Positions 17,319-27,007 of a DNA stretch of 64,000 nt are shown one piece after another. Source of the stretch: Actinomadura sp. CNU-125 (GTDB lineage Bacteria; Actinomycetota; Actinomycetes; Streptosporangiales; Streptosporangiaceae). Every line of letters begins with the position of its first letter. Position 1 is the first letter of the stretch. The notes under the pieces are model-generated. The model ran no database searches and was not told the origin of the DNA. It saw only the letters and a program-made list of their open reading frames with translations. A program made the position numbers and the translations under genes. Where the stretch lies: assembly GCF_001942465.1 (NCBI RefSeq), contig NZ_MKJY01000011.1, forward strand, positions 25,560 through 89,559, written 5' to 3'.

Positions 17319-17582
17319 CTAGACGGCCTGGCGCTTCAGCTTCCGGCGTTCTCGCTCGGACAGCCCGCCCCAAATACCGAAACGTTCATCGTGCTGCAGC
17401 GCGTACTCCAAGCACTCCGTACGCACCTCGCATGCGCGGCACACCTTCTTGGCCTCGCGAGTGGAGCCGCCCTTCTCCGGAAAGAAAGCCTCCGGGTCCG
17501 TCTGCGCGCACAGTGCGCGCTCCTGCCAGCCCAACTCTTCGCCGTCTGTGCCGTGCGCCAGCGGGATGACCACCTCGCTCAC
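17319..17582 (-). CDS. whiB: WhiB-type iron-sulfur transcription factor
   Basis: An 87-residue Wbl protein starting at GTG 17582. The four [4Fe-4S] ligands are Cys25, Cys48, Cys51 and Cys57 (ALCAQTDPEAFFPEKGGST, then CRACEVRTEC). The Gly-rich turn GIWGGLSERERR and the basic tail RRKLKRQAV follow. Length, the EELGWQERALC start and proximity to fbiA match Streptomyces WhiB / Mycobacterium WhiB2 (WhmD), a partner of the principal sigma factor and of WhiA in sporulation and septation control. Orthology is inferred from similarity and gene order. Upstream there is a 100-bp less GC-rich promoter region with an inverted repeat. Confidence 0.93.
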   Translation of the reverse strand: MSEVVIPLAHGTDGEELGWQERALCAQTDPEAFFPEKGGSTREAKKVCRACEVRTECLEYALQHDERFGIWGGLSERERRKLKRQAV

Positions 17583-17902
17583 AGCGCACCTCCCTGCCCG
17601 TGGAGCCCCCTGGATCAATGCCTTCCCTCAGGCTCCTTCCCCCGAGAAGGCATAGAAACTACACCCCCGAAATTACACGTGTGTAGTGCCCGGTCCGTCA
17701 AGCGGAACGAGTTCGCAGGGGGACATAGCGGGTTATGTAGGGATACAGCCGATGACCTTTGGCTGAAGATCAGTTAATCGGCCGGTCACCGGGGGGAAGT
17801 GCGCGTGCCGCGGGCCCCGCCCGCGGCACGCCTTCCGCCGATCACGCCGCCCATCACGGACGGGTCACGGTCCTATCACCCCGGTTCACCGGGGCGGGTT
17901 CG
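17583..17902. promoter_or_regulatory. 320-bp region holding the whiB promoter
   Basis: No gene. It contains an inverted repeat ACTACAC (17658-17664) / GTGTAGT (17681-17687) with 16 bp between, enclosing ACACGTGT. It lies 75-105 bp upstream of the whiB start and is a likely regulator site. The part nearer 17900 is the 3' flank of the next minus-strand gene. Confidence 0.55.
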
Positions 17903-18847
17903 CTACCGGTTGTCGCGGTACCAGTCGCCGCCGTCCTCGGGGCGCTGCTCACCCTGCTGCGGCGGGGCCGGCTGGGTGCCCTGCGGGCCCTGGTCCGGGG
18001 CGCTCTGGGAGCCGCCGTAGGCGCGGGTCCACTCGCCCATCTCGTCCTCGCCCTGCGGGGCGGCGCCCGGCTGGCCGGGCTGCCCCGTCTGGCCGGGCTG
18101 GCCCGGCTGCTGGTAGCCGGGCTGCTGGCCGGGCTGGCCGTACTGCTCCTGCCCGCCGTACTGCTGGCCGGGCTGCCCGTACTGGGGCTGGCCGTACTGC
18201 TGCTGGCCGTACTGCTCGCCGCCCTGGGGCTGGCCGGGCTGACCGGGCTGCCCCGGCTGGCCGTACTGCTGGTACTGCTGCGCCTGCCCCTGCTGCGGGT
18301 AGGCGCCCTGCTGGCCGTACTGCTGCCCCGGCTGGCCCGGCTGCCCGGGAGGGCCCTGCTGGTAGCCGAAGTCGGGGTAACCGCCCTGCTGCATCTGCGG
18401 CTGCGGCTTCGGCCGCGCGGGCTGCATGCCCTGGAAGACGGTCAGGACGAACCAGACGCCGACGCCCATCACGGCGACCTTCGCGGCGCCGATGAGGAAG
18501 GTCGTCAGCTTGTAGATCGAGTCGGGCCCTTCGGCGAGCATCCCGCCGAGCCAGCTGATCACGCCGAACAGCAGGATCCCGCCGAGGACGCCGAGCGCGC
18601 CCATCGTGATGTTGCGGGCCTGCCGCGTCGCCGTGCCCCAGTTCGTGAGCACCACCGCGAGGACCACGAGCGCGACGATGTACACCTCGGTGAACACCCC
18701 GCCGACGCTCTCGTCGTAGGCGCGGGACGTGAATTCCCCGTTACCGCCCAGCAACCGGATGATGCCCGCCAGCAGGTGCACGCCCGCAGCGGCGAGCAGG
18801 ACCCAGGCGGCCGGTTCGCGCAGGCGCTGGACGGCTTCCTTGTTCAC
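17903..18847 (-). CDS. Four-helix membrane protein with long Q/G/P/Y low-complexity tail
   Basis: A 314-residue protein. Start GTG 18847 ([12 protein letters not shown]) has GGAG eight bases upstream. Four hydrophobic helices lie at about residues 13-33, 55-76, 83-106 and 118-138. From about 145 to 314 it is a disordered tail built of irregular YGQ, PGQ and QQ units (for example [13 protein letters not shown]), nearly free of charge until the acidic end. Such Q/G/Y/P composition resembles prion-like or phase-separating domains and also proline-rich cytoplasmic tails of actinobacterial polar-growth and secretion proteins. By the positive-inside rule the tail is probably cytoplasmic. Family not recognised; function unknown. 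Confidence 0.8.
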   Translation of the reverse strand: MNKEAVQRLREPAAWVLLAAAGVHLLAGIIRLLGGNGEFTSRAYDESVGGVFTEVYIVALVVLAVVLTNWGTATRQARNITMGALGVLGGILLFGVISWLGGMLAEGPDSIYKLTTFLIGAAKVAVMGVGVWFVLTVFQGMQPARPKPQPQMQQGGYPDFGYQQGPPGQPGQPGQQYGQQGAYPQQGQAQQYQQYGQPGQPGQPGQPQGGEQYGQQQYGQPQYGQPGQQYGGQEQYGQPGQQPGYQQPGQPGQTGQPGQPGAAPQGEDEMGEWTRAYGGSQSAPDQGPQGTQPAPPQQGEQRPEDGGDWYRDNR

Positions 18848-19184
18848 TGCGACTTCTCCAGACCGAGGCATTGCGATGACACGGCAAAGCTTTGCACATC
18901 TCGCCCGCCGCCGTCTCCGTCCCCCGCGGGACGCCAAAACGGTACGGGCCGGACGAACGCGGCCATTCGGCGACCGTCCTGCGGCGATGTGCGGGCACTG
19001 CGGCGCCGACCCGAAGCCCGCCGGGACCGGTCCGCGCCGGACGCCCGCGAGTGTCGAACGTCACCGCGGCCGAACGTCGCCGCCCGTCCATTCTCGCGCG
19101 TCCGCGCCCGGATGGACGGAGGCGCACCGGAGGCGTGCCGAGGAACCCCGCGGGGCCCGCTGGACAGGCCGTAGGCTGATCAGC
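18848..19184. promoter_or_regulatory. 337-bp divergent promoter region with 12-bp palindrome
   Basis: Between the Q/G-rich membrane protein and fbiA. GCAAAGCTTTGC at 18884-18895 is a perfect palindrome 37 bp upstream of the membrane-protein start. Near fbiA no clear -35/-10 was found by eye. Confidence 0.45.
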
Positions 19185-20144
19185 ATGAACATCGTGGCGC
19201 TGGCGGGCGGCATCGGCGGGGCCCGCTTCCTGCGCGGGCTCCGGTCTGCGGTCCCGGACGCGGACATCACCGTGATCGGCAACACCGGCGACGACATCTC
19301 GCTGTTCGGCCTGCGGGTCTGCCCCGATCTCGACACCGTCATGTACACGCTCGGCGGCGGGATCAACGAGGAGCAGGGCTGGGGGCGCACCGACGAGACG
19401 TTCACGGTCAAGGACGAACTCGCCGCCTACGGGGTCGGGCCGGGCTGGTTCGGGCTCGGCGACCGCGACTTCGCCACCCACATCGTGCGGACGCAGATGC
19501 TGGAGGCCGGGTACAAGCTGTCGGCGGTCACCGAGGCGCTGTGCGACCGGTGGAAGCCGGGCGTCCGGCTGATCCCGATGACCGACGACCAGGTCGAGAC
19601 GCACGTCGTGGTCGACGATCCCGAGCAGGGGCGGCGCGCGATCCACTTCCAGGAGTGGTGGGTGCGGCTGCGCGCGTCCCTCCCGGCGCTGTCGATCGCG
19701 CCGGTCGGGGCGGAGGACGCCAAGCCGGCGCCGGGCGTCGTCAAGGCGATCGAGGCGGCGGACGTGGTCCTGTTCCCGCCGTCGAACCCGGTGGTGAGCA
19801 TCGGGACGATCCTGTCGGTGCCGGGCATCCGGGACGCGGTCGCGGCGAAGACGGTCGTGGGCGTCTCCCCCATCATCGGGGACGCGCCGGTGCGGGGCAT
19901 GGCGGACGCGTGCCTCACCGCGATCGGGGTGGAGACGACGGCCCAGGCGGTCGGGGAGCTGTACGGGCCGGGTCTGATCGACGGCTGGCTCGTCGCCGAG
20001 GCGGACGCGGACGTCCGGGTCGAGGGCGTCGAGGTGCGCGCGCGGCCGCTGCTGATGAGCGACGCCGGGTCGACGGCGGACCTCGCGCGGGCGGCGCTGG
20101 ACCTGGCGGTGGAACTGAAGCGGGAAGACGAGGAAGCCCAGTGA
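19185..20144 (+). CDS. fbiA: 2-phospho-L-lactate (phosphoenolpyruvyl) transferase, F420 biosynthesis
   Basis: A 319-residue CofD/FbiA enzyme. It transfers the phosphoenolpyruvyl or lactyl phosphate moiety from its guanosine-diphospho carrier to FO, making (dehydro)F420-0 in the cytosol. The start [19 protein letters not shown] is the family's Rossmann loop; [20 protein letters not shown] and [14 protein letters not shown] are further family motifs. The stop overlaps the GTG of fbiB by four bases (GTGA). The order whiB-fbiA-fbiB is shared with Mycobacterium and Streptomyces. Confidence 0.96.
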   Translation: MNIVALAGGIGGARFLRGLRSAVPDADITVIGNTGDDISLFGLRVCPDLDTVMYTLGGGINEEQGWGRTDETFTVKDELAAYGVGPGWFGLGDRDFATHIVRTQMLEAGYKLSAVTEALCDRWKPGVRLIPMTDDQVETHVVVDDPEQGRRAIHFQEWWVRLRASLPALSIAPVGAEDAKPAPGVVKAIEAADVVLFPPSNPVVSIGTILSVPGIRDAVAAKTVVGVSPIIGDAPVRGMADACLTAIGVETTAQAVGELYGPGLIDGWLVAEADADVRVEGVEVRARPLLMSDAGSTADLARAALDLAVELKREDEEAQ

Positions 20145-21454
20145 TCGAGGACGTCGCGGTGAACGGGGTGGAGCTGCGGGTTTTCGGGATCCCGGGGCTG
20201 CCGGAGGTCGCCGAGGGCGACGATGTCGCCGCGCTCGTCCCCGCCTCGCTGATCGAGGACGGCGACGTGCTCGTCGTCACGTCGAAGATCGTCAGCAAGG
20301 CGGAGGGGCGGGTCCTGGTCGCCGACGACCGGGAGAAGGCCATCGACGCCGAGACCGTGAGGGTCGTGGCGCGGCGGGCGCACGCGCGCGGCGAGACGCG
20401 GATCGTGGAGACGCGGCAGGGGCTCGTCCTCGCGGCCGCGGGCGTCGACGCGTCCAACACGGCCCCCGGAACGGTGCTGCTGCTGCCCGAGGACCCTGAC
20501 GCGTCCGCACGTGCCCTACGGGCCGGTGTGCGCGCGCACACGGGCAAGGACGTGGCGGTCATCGTGTCGGACACGCTGGGACGGCCGTGGCGCAACGGGC
20601 TGACGGACGCGGCGATCGGCATCGCGGGCCTGTCCCCCCTCGACGACCTGCGCGGACGCGACGACGAGCACGGCAACCGGCTCGAAGCGACGATCACGGC
20701 GGTCGCGGACGAGGTCGCGGCGGCGGCCGAACTGGTGAAGGGCAAGCTCGCCGGGGTGCCGATCGCGGTCGTGCGGGGGCTCGGCGACCTCGTGACGCCG
20801 GACGACGGGCCGGGGGCGCGCGCGCTCGTCCGTCCACCGGAGGAGGACATGTTCCGGTACGGCTCCTCGGACGTGCTGCGCGCGCGCCGCACGATCCGGG
20901 AGTTCACCGACGAGCCGGTGGACGGCGCGGCGGTGCGTCGCGCCGTGGACGCCGCGATCACCGCGCCCGCGCCGCACCACACGACGCCGTGGCGGTTCGT
21001 CCTGCTCGAATCGGCGGAGTCGCGCACCCGCCTGCTCGACGCGATGCGCGACGCGTGGGAGTCCGACCTGCGCGGCGACCGGTTCACCGACGAGTCGATC
21101 ACCAAGCGGCTGCGACGCGGCGACGTGCTGCGCCGCGCCCCGTACCTGGTAGTCCCGTGCCTGGTGATGGACGGGTCGCACGATTACCCGGACGAGCGGC
21201 GCGCGCGCGCCGAACGCGAGATGTTCGTCGTCGCGACGGGCGCGGGCGTCCAGAACCTTCTCGTCGCGCTCGCCGTCGAGGGCCTCGGGTCTTGCTGGGT
21301 GTCGAGCACGATGTTCTGCCGCGACGTCGTCCGGAGCGCGCTCGACCTGCCGGACGACTGGGACCCGATGGGCGCCGTGGGCGTCGGCCGCCCGGCCGCG
21401 CCGCCGCGCGTCCGTCCGGCGCGGTCGGCGGAGGCGTTCATCACCGTGCGCTGA
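20141..21454 (+). CDS. fbiB: Bifunctional F420:gamma-glutamyl ligase / dehydro-F420 reductase
   Basis: 437 residues, start GTG 20141 within the fbiA stop. Residues 1-245 are Cof[33 protein letters not shown] and [14 protein letters not shown] are its signatures; it adds glutamates to F420-0 with GTP. Residues about 255-437 are an FMN nitroreductase-fold domain ([49 protein letters not shown]) which reduces the dehydro form. This fusion is typical of actinobacterial FbiB. Convergent with fbiC. Confidence 0.96.
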   Translation: MIEDVAVNGVELRVFGIPGLPEVAEGDDVAALVPASLIEDGDVLVVTSKIVSKAEGRVLVADDREKAIDAETVRVVARRAHARGETRIVETRQGLVLAAAGVDASNTAPGTVLLLPEDPDASARALRAGVRAHTGKDVAVIVSDTLGRPWRNGLTDAAIGIAGLSPLDDLRGRDDEHGNRLEATITAVADEVAAAAELVKGKLAGVPIAVVRGLGDLVTPDDGPGARALVRPPEEDMFRYGSSDVLRARRTIREFTDEPVDGAAVRRAVDAAITAPAPHHTTPWRFVLLESAESRTRLLDAMRDAWESDLRGDRFTDESITKRLRRGDVLRRAPYLVVPCLVMDGSHDYPDERRARAEREMFVVATGAGVQNLLVALAVEGLGSCWVSSTMFCRDVVRSALDLPDDWDPMGAVGVGRPAAPPRVRPARSAEAFITVR

Positions 21455-21458
21455 CGGC

Positions 21459-21496
21459 CTCGTGGGGCCGACGAATCGCTCGTCCGGCCCCGCGAG
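21459..21496. terminator. Bidirectional terminator between fbiB and fbiC
   Basis: CTCGTGGGGCCGACGA pairs with TCGTCCGGCCCCGCGAG (one G-U pair and one bulge, 5-nt loop) between the two convergent stop codons. Confidence 0.75.
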
Positions 21497-21501
21497 ACCG
21501 G

Positions 21502-24056
21502 TCAGGTGATGGGCTGCAGCGGGAGGCTCTTGCGGCCGAACTCGCCGATGCCGTCCGTGCGGCGCGCGGCCTCGATGCGCTCCGCCGGGACGTCCCCGTA
21601 GAGAGTGGTGCGCTGCCTGGCGGGACGGCCCGCGCGCGCGGCGATGGCTTCCAGTTCGCTGATGGGCTTGAACGAACCGTTCTCCGAACCCGCCATACGG
21701 CTGATGGTTTCTTCCATCAGGGTGCCGCCCAGGTCGTTCACGCCTCCTTGCAGGACGCGCGTGCACAGTTCGTCCCCGAGCTTTACCCAGGACGTCTGGA
21801 TGTTGGGGATCGCGCCATGGAGCAGGATCCGGGCCAAGGCGTGCACGGCGACGTTCTCCCGAACCGTGGGTCCGGGACGAGCGAGCCCTGCGAGGTAGAT
21901 CGGCGAATTGTGGTGCACGAACGGCAGGAGCACGAACTCGCTGAACCCGCCCGTCCGCTCCTGCAGCGACCTCAGCAGTTTGAGGTGCGCGACCCAGTGC
22001 GAGGGGGTGTCGACGTGCCCGTACATCATCGTGGACGTCGTCGGGATGCCGACCTCGTGCGCGGTGGTGACGACCTCGACCCACTGGTCGGCCGGCAGCT
22101 TGCCCTTCGTGAGCACCCAGCGGACGTCGTCGTCCAGGATCTCCGCCGCCGTGCCGGGCAGCGAGTCGACACCGGCCGCCTTCGCCTCCTGCAGCCACTC
22201 CCGGATGGACATGTCGGTGCGGCTGGCGCCGTTCACGACCTCCATCGGGCTGTAGGAGTGCAGGTGGATTCCGGGCGCGCGGCGCTTCACCTCGCGAGCC
22301 AGGTCGAAGTACGCGGTTCCCGGCAGATCGGGATGGATACCGCCCTGCATGCAGATCTCGGTGGCCCCGGCGGCCCACGCCTCGTCCACCCGGTCGCGAC
22401 CTGCTCCAGCGAGAGCGTGTACGCGTCGGCGTCCGTCCGCCGCTGCGCGAACGCGCAGAACCGGCAGCCGGTGTAACAGACGTTCGTGAAGTTGATGTTG
22501 CGCGTGACCACGTACGTGACGTCGTCGCCGACCGTGTCCTTGCGAAGGTCATCGGCCAGCTTGGCGAGCGCGTCGAGTTCGGGGCCGTCCGCGTGGAGTA
22601 GGGCGAGGGCCTCGTCATCGGTGAGCCCGCCCGGGTCACGCTCCGCGCGCGCGAGAGCGTCCTTTACGTCGGCGTCGAACCGCTGGGGTGCGGCCATGCG
22701 TTCCTTGAGGGCGTCCCAGTCGCCGTACACCTCGTCGAAGTCGTCCCGCCGGTCGCTGGTGCGTCCGGTGGTGTCGATCTCGGTGTGCAGGTCGGTCCGT
22801 CCGGACGCCTCGAATCCGCCGTCGGGCTCCTGCCACGGGCGTCCCTCCAGGACGGCGTCCTCGCGCGCGAGCCCGGTCGCGGGGTCGGCGAGCGCGGCGA
22901 CGTGCCCGATCAGCCTCGGGTCCAGCCACGGCTCGCCGCGCTTGACGTACTCGGGGTAGATCGTCAGCCGCTCGCGCAGCTCGAAGCCGGACGCCGCCGT
23001 CCGTTCGGCCAGCTCGTCGATCTGCGGCCACGGCCGCTCGGGGTTCACGTGGTCGGGCGTCAGCGGGGACACGCCGCCCCAGTCGTCGATGCCCGCCCGC
23101 AGCATCAGCGCGTACTGCTCCGCCACCAGGTTCGGCGGCGCCTGGATGCGCGCCTTCGGGCCCAGGACGAGCCGCGTCACCGCGATCGTCGCGGCCAGCT
23201 CGTCCAGTTCGGCGTCCGGGGCGTCGCGCATCTTCGTGTCGGGCTTCGCCCGGAAGTTCTGCACGATGACTTCCTGGATCGCGCCGTACTCCCGCATCGT
23301 CCTGCGGATCTCGAAGATCGCGTCGGCCCGTTCCCCGACGGTCTCGCCGATGCCGATCAGGATGCCGGTGGTGAACGGCACGTTCGTCCGTCCGGCGTCC
23401 TCCAGGGTGCGCAGCCGCACCGCGGGGTCCTTGTCCGGGGACCCGAAGTGCGGGCCGCCCCGCTCGCTGAACAGCCGCGTCGCCGTCGTCTCGAGCATCA
23501 TGCCCATGGACGGCGCGACGGGCTTGAGGCGCTGGAAGTCGCGCCAGCTCAGCACGCCCGGGTTCAGATGCGGCAGCAGCCCGGTCTCCTCCAGCACCCG
23601 GATCGCCATCGCGCGCACGTACGAGAGCGTGTCGTCGTACCCGTGCGCGTCGAGCCATTCGCGGGCCTGCTTCCAGCGGTCCTCGGGACGGTCGCCGAGC
23701 GTGAACAGGGCCTCCTTGCAGCCCATTTCCGCGCCCTGCCGCGCGATGTCCAGCACTTCGTCGGGGCTCAGATACGGCGCGTCCAGTTTGTGGGGAACCG
23801 TCGCGAACGTGCAGTAGCCGCAGCGGTCCCGGCACAGCCGGGTCAGCGGGATGAACACCTTGCGGCTGTAGGTGACGACGCCGGGACGGCCGGCCGCCGC
23901 GAGCCCGGCGTCGCGGGTCCGCGCCGCGTACGCCAGCAGGTCGTCGAGCTGCTCGCCGCGGGCGTGCAGCAGGGTCGTGGCCTCGGATCGGTCGAGCGTC
24001 TTGCCGTCACGCGCGCGGGCCAGGGCCCGGCGCACCGCGGTGCTGGTGACCTCCAT
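21502..24056 (-). CDS. fbiC: FO synthase, two-domain radical SAM enzyme (frameshifted as sequenced)
   Basis: Composite 851-residue FbiC (CofG-CofH fusion) that makes the F420 chromophore FO from tyrosine and 5-amino-6-ribitylaminouracil. Each half has its own radical-SAM cluster motif: CRDRCGYC near residue 75 (CofG half) and CYTGCRFC near 540 (CofH half). One missing base near 22395-22398, within GCG-GAC after SLEQVA, breaks the frame; it resumes at [20 protein letters not shown]. With the base restored the length fits the family. Start ATG 24056 ([10 protein letters not shown]); MPR three codons upstream is an alternative. Placing fbiC beside fbiA-fbiB is not the mycobacterial arrangement. 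Confidence 0.95.
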
Positions 24057-24155
24057 GCGGGGCACTCTATGCCAATCGTCATAATCTCTCGCGCGCCGGG
24101 GGCCCCGCGAAGGTCAACACACACAGCCTTGATCAGCGGCTTTCTATTCCCGAAC

Positions 24156-24168
24156 CTTCACGGTGAAG
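24156..24168. promoter_or_regulatory. 13-bp palindrome in divergent region upstream of fbiC
   Basis: CTTCACGGTGAAG (6-bp arms, 1-bp centre) about 100 bp upstream of fbiC in a locally AT-richer stretch (24100-24210) that probably holds promoters for fbiC and the small plus-strand gene. Confidence 0.4.
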
Positions 24169-24275
24169 TGTTTCTAACACGATCACTACACGAACATTAG
24201 CTAGACCTGAACAATGATCGCGTCCACACTCGAAGCAACCGCGCGGGAACGTCCGAACCAGCGAAGGACAGACCC

Positions 24276-24479
24276 ATGATCGTCATGCTCGCCCTCCTCA
24301 TCGCCCTCGCCGTCCTCGGCCCCCTCCTCGGCGCCGACAGCCGCGACGGCCGCGACTGGACGCCCCACCACTTCTGGCGGCGGCGCCCTTTCCGCGTCAG
24401 AACGACCGGTAGTCCCGCATCGCCAGCCGCGGCCCCCGCCGCGGCGGGCGCGCACCGGAGCCTTCCAGCAGCCGGGTGA
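24276..24479 (+). CDS. Putative small membrane protein
   Basis: A reading frame of up to 67 residues with one N-terminal helix (MIVMLALLIALAVLGPLLGA) followed by DSRDGRDWTPHHFWRRR. A purine-rich GAAGGACAG lies about 7 bases before the ATG. The first 40 residues look like a genuine membrane microprotein. The rest overlaps the 3' end of the convergent DNA glycosylase gene by about 80 bases and may be read in the wrong frame if an indel is present. Function unknown. Confidence 0.5.
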   Translation: MIVMLALLIALAVLGPLLGADSRDGRDWTPHHFWRRRPFRVRTTGSPASPAAAPAAAGAHRSLPAAG

Positions 24480-25256
24480 CCCGGTACCGGTGACCCGCGT
24501 ACGGCTCCAGCAGTTCGAGCATCCCGGCGTCGTCGACCTTCTTCCCGGCCAGCGCCCAGCCCACCACCCCGGGCAGGTTGTAGTCGCCGACGGAGACGGC
24601 GTCGGGATCGCCCACCGCCCGCTGCCGCACCTCCGCGGCCGTCCACACCCCGATCCCCGGCAGCGACGTGAGCCGCGCCACCGCCGGATCGTCCTCCAGC
24701 CGCCCCGCGACGCGCGCCGCACCGATGATCGTCCGGGCCCGCACCGCCTCCAGCCCCGCCTTGTGCCACTCCCACGACGGGATCCGCGCCCACACCGCGG
24801 GCGGCGGCGGCACCCGCAGCCACGGCGCCCCCGGCGCCGGCCGTCCGAACCGCCGGACCAGATACCCCCAGGCCCGCCACGCCTCCTGGCCCAGCACCTT
24901 CTGCTCCATCACCGCGGGCACCAGCGCCTCGAACACCCGCCGCGTCCGCCCGACCCGGAACCCCGGACGGCGCCGCACCCGCTCCCGCAGGACGTCGTGC
25001 AGCGGGACGAACTCCTCCGCCGGATCATCGGCCCCGAGCAGCTCCGGCACCCCGTCGACCAACCACTGCGCGCCCGGCCCCACCCGTCCGCCCGCACGAC
25101 GTCGCCGACCTTGCGAAGCCGCAGCGTGCCCGGACCGTCCGGGGTGAACGAGGCCCGCCAGACGAAGCCGTCCCGAACCTGGAAGGCCGGGTCGTACGGC
25201 CCCCGGGCGTGCGGCGCCAGCGTCGCCCGGACGTCCAACGCCCAAGCGCCCGCCAC
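24397..25256 (-). CDS. DNA-3-methyladenine glycosylase-like protein, HhH-GPD family (frameshifted as sequenced)
   Basis: Composite 286-residue base-excision repair enzyme of the AlkA/MPG-II type. The C-terminal half shows VMEQKVLGQEAWRAWGYLV, the helix-hairpin-helix LTSLPGIGVWTAAEV and DYNLPGVVGWAL. The last contains the aspartate expected for catalysis in HhH-GPD enzymes, but I cannot assign it with certainty. The N-terminal part (RDGFVWRASFTPDGPGTLRL) is the family's beta domain. One missing base near 25076-25079 separates VVRADGWG from PGAQWLVDGVPELLG. The start GTG 25256 is tentative. It would remove alkylated bases; no repair partner is adjacent. Confidence 0.8.
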
Positions 25257-25310
25257 TCCCGCCCCACGGCCACCGATTCCCCGAACATACGTTCCCCAGT
25301 GTGCCAGCCG

Positions 25311-25472
25311 TCAGGGGCAACGCAGCACCTCGACGGCCCGCCAGAGCACCGTCGCCCGCTCGTGACACCGCACGGCCCCGCGCGCGTCCCGTCCGTCCGC
25401 CAGATCGAACGCCTCACCCATCTGCCGGATGGCCCGCCGCCGCAGATAGCGGACGACCAGGAGCCTCAGCAC
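25311..25472 (-). CDS. Small hypothetical protein coupled to ATP-binding protein
   Basis: A 53-residue protein starting at GTG 25472, overlapping the stop of the ATP-binding gene by 7 bases: VLRLLVVRYLRRRAIRQMGE, then a helical acidic/basic stretch ending AVEVLRCP. Composition and overlap look like a real co-translated microprotein, not read-through noise. No family recognised. Confidence 0.5.
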   Translation of the reverse strand: MLRLLVVRYLRRRAIRQMGEAFDLADGRDARGAVRCHERATVLWRAVEVLRCP

Positions 25473-25861
25473 GCGGCGCACTTGGCCCAAACGACCTTGC
25501 CGCCCTCGTTCAGCGGACGGACGCCCCAGGCGTGCGCCATCTCGGCCACGAGCAAGAGACCGCGCCCGCGCATGTCCGCGTAGTTCTCCGGCCGCACCAA
25601 GGGCCGCCCCTCGCCGCCGTCCCACACCTCGATCACGGGGAGCCCGTCGCGTTCGTCCAGGAACACCCGGACCACGATCGGCCCCTCCCCGTACCGGTAG
25701 GCGTTGGTGACCAGCTCGCACGCGACGAGCCGCGCCGCGTAGTCGTCCGCGATCCCCCACCCACGAAACTGCTCGGCCATGAACCGCCGAGCCACCCCCG
25801 CAGCCCCCGCGTCCCGTTCGAGCACGACCGTAGGAACCTCCGACGCACAAGCACCCGACAT
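25466..25861 (-). CDS. ATP-binding protein, anti-sigma (SpoIIAB/RsbW-like) HATPase
   Basis: A 131-residue single HATPase_c domain: LVACELVTNAYRYGEGPI is the N box, VIEVWDGGEGRP the G1 box and RGRGLLLVAEMAHAWGV the G2 box. Family members act as serine kinases or anti-sigma factors. In actinobacteria they are very often paired with an XRE regulator and DUF397 protein, as here (divergent XRE-DUF397-DUF397 146 bp away). No sigma factor or anti-anti-sigma gene is nearby, so the target is not known. Confidence 0.88.
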   Translation of the reverse strand: MSGACASEVPTVVLERDAGAAGVARRFMAEQFRGWGIADDYAARLVACELVTNAYRYGEGPIVVRVFLDERDGLPVIEVWDGGEGRPLVRPENYADMRGRGLLLVAEMAHAWGVRPLNEGGKVVWAKCAAC

Positions 25862-26007
25862 CGATCCACCCTTCCGACGAAGTGTCCGCCCAGCGTGCGC
25901 ACCCGGCGATACTCTGGGTGAACGGATCGCGACACTGTGAATAGACCCTGAAGCACCCCCCGCCTTCTTTGAGGTCTTTGAAGTCCGACAAATCGGAGGC
26001 CCGTGCG

Positions 26008-26823
26008 ATGGTCGACCCGTACAGCCCCCAGGCACTCTGGGGCCGTGAACTGCGCCATTACCGCAAGGCGACCGGGCTGACGCAGGCCCAGCTCGCCGAA
26101 CGCATCAACTTCTCCGAATCGCTGATCTCCGGCGCGGAGACGGGACAGGTCCTCTCCTCCATCGAGTTCGCCACGGCGTGCGACCGGGAACTCGGGACGG
26201 GCGGGGCACTCGTCCGCGCACTCGACTTCAAAAAAGCACGCCGCTTCCCGGCGGGGTTCGCCGAGTACCTCGAAGTCGAGAAGAAGACATCGATGATCCG
26301 CTGGTACGAGGGACTCTGTATCCCGGGCCTGCTCCAGACCATGGATTACGCGCGCGAACTCCACCGCGCGGGACGTCCGGGCGACTCGGCCGAAGAGATA
26401 GACGCGCTCGTCACGGCGCGCATGGAGCGGAAGGCGGTCCTCGACACCCCGGGCGCCCCGACGCTGTGGGTGGTGGTGGACGAAACGGTCCTCCGCCGCC
26501 CGGTCGGCTCAAAGGAGATCATGCACGCTCAGTGCGAGCATCTCCTGAAGATCATCGACCATCCAAAGGTCAGCCTGCAGGTCGTCCCATTCGACACCGG
26601 AGCCCACGCAGGACTGACGTGCTGCTTCATTCTTCTGACACTCCCCGAGGGCACGACAGTGGCCTACTCTGAAGATCTGACGGGCGGCCGATTCATCGAA
26701 CGCCCGGAGGACGTCGGCCACTGGACCACGTGCTATGAGTCGATCAAATCATCGGCCCTGCCGGTGAAGCACTCGGCCGACATTATCCGCCGCATCATGG
26801 GAGAAGATCATGGACCGGAATGA
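26008..26823 (+). CDS. XRE-family regulator with DUF5753 domain
   Basis: A 271-residue regulator; start ATG 26008 preceded by CGGAGG. The N-terminal helix-turn-helix reads TGLTQAQLAERINFSESLIS; the C-terminal two thirds match the DUF5753 effector-like domain (YEGLCIPGLLQTMDYARELH, LWVVVDETVLRRPVG, VPFDTGAHAGL). These pair with DUF397 proteins in streptomycetes (BldB/WhiJ-like systems) and affect development or antibiotic production. The stop overlaps the first DUF397 gene by 14 bases. Confidence 0.93.
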   Translation: MVDPYSPQALWGRELRHYRKATGLTQAQLAERINFSESLISGAETGQVLSSIEFATACDRELGTGGALVRALDFKKARRFPAGFAEYLEVEKKTSMIRWYEGLCIPGLLQTMDYARELHRAGRPGDSAEEIDALVTARMERKAVLDTPGAPTLWVVVDETVLRRPVGSKEIMHAQCEHLLKIIDHPKVSLQVVPFDTGAHAGLTCCFILLTLPEGTTVAYSEDLTGGRFIERPEDVGHWTTCYESIKSSALPVKHSADIIRRIMGEDHGPE

Positions 26824-27007
26824 GCCGACGTGGCGCAAGGCATCGCGCAGCTCGGGCAACGGCGGAGCATGCGTCGAACTGGCCGGATTCCCCGACGGCA
26901 TCGGCATCCGCGACTCCAAGAACCCCACCGGCCCCAAACTCCTCATCAGCCACAACACCTTCCGAGCGCTCCTCACCCGCCTGGGAGAAGGACATGGACC
27001 GGAGTGA
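26810..27007 (+). CDS. DUF397 domain protein, first copy
   Basis: 65 residues: MDRNEPTWRKASRSSGNGG, then CVELAG and GIGIRDSKNPTGPKLLI, the full DUF397 pattern. It overlaps the XRE stop by 14 bases and the second DUF397 start by 14 bases. DUF397 proteins are small partners of XRE-DUF5753 regulators. Confidence 0.93.
   Translation: MDRNEPTWRKASRSSGNGGACVELAGFPDGIGIRDSKNPTGPKLLISHNTFRALLTRLGEGHGPE

Noticed and set aside
25311..25991. A 226-codon frame spanning the ATP-binding gene
   Set aside because: Only its last 53 codons lie outside the ATP-binding gene; the rest is an out-of-frame shadow. The short form is reported instead.
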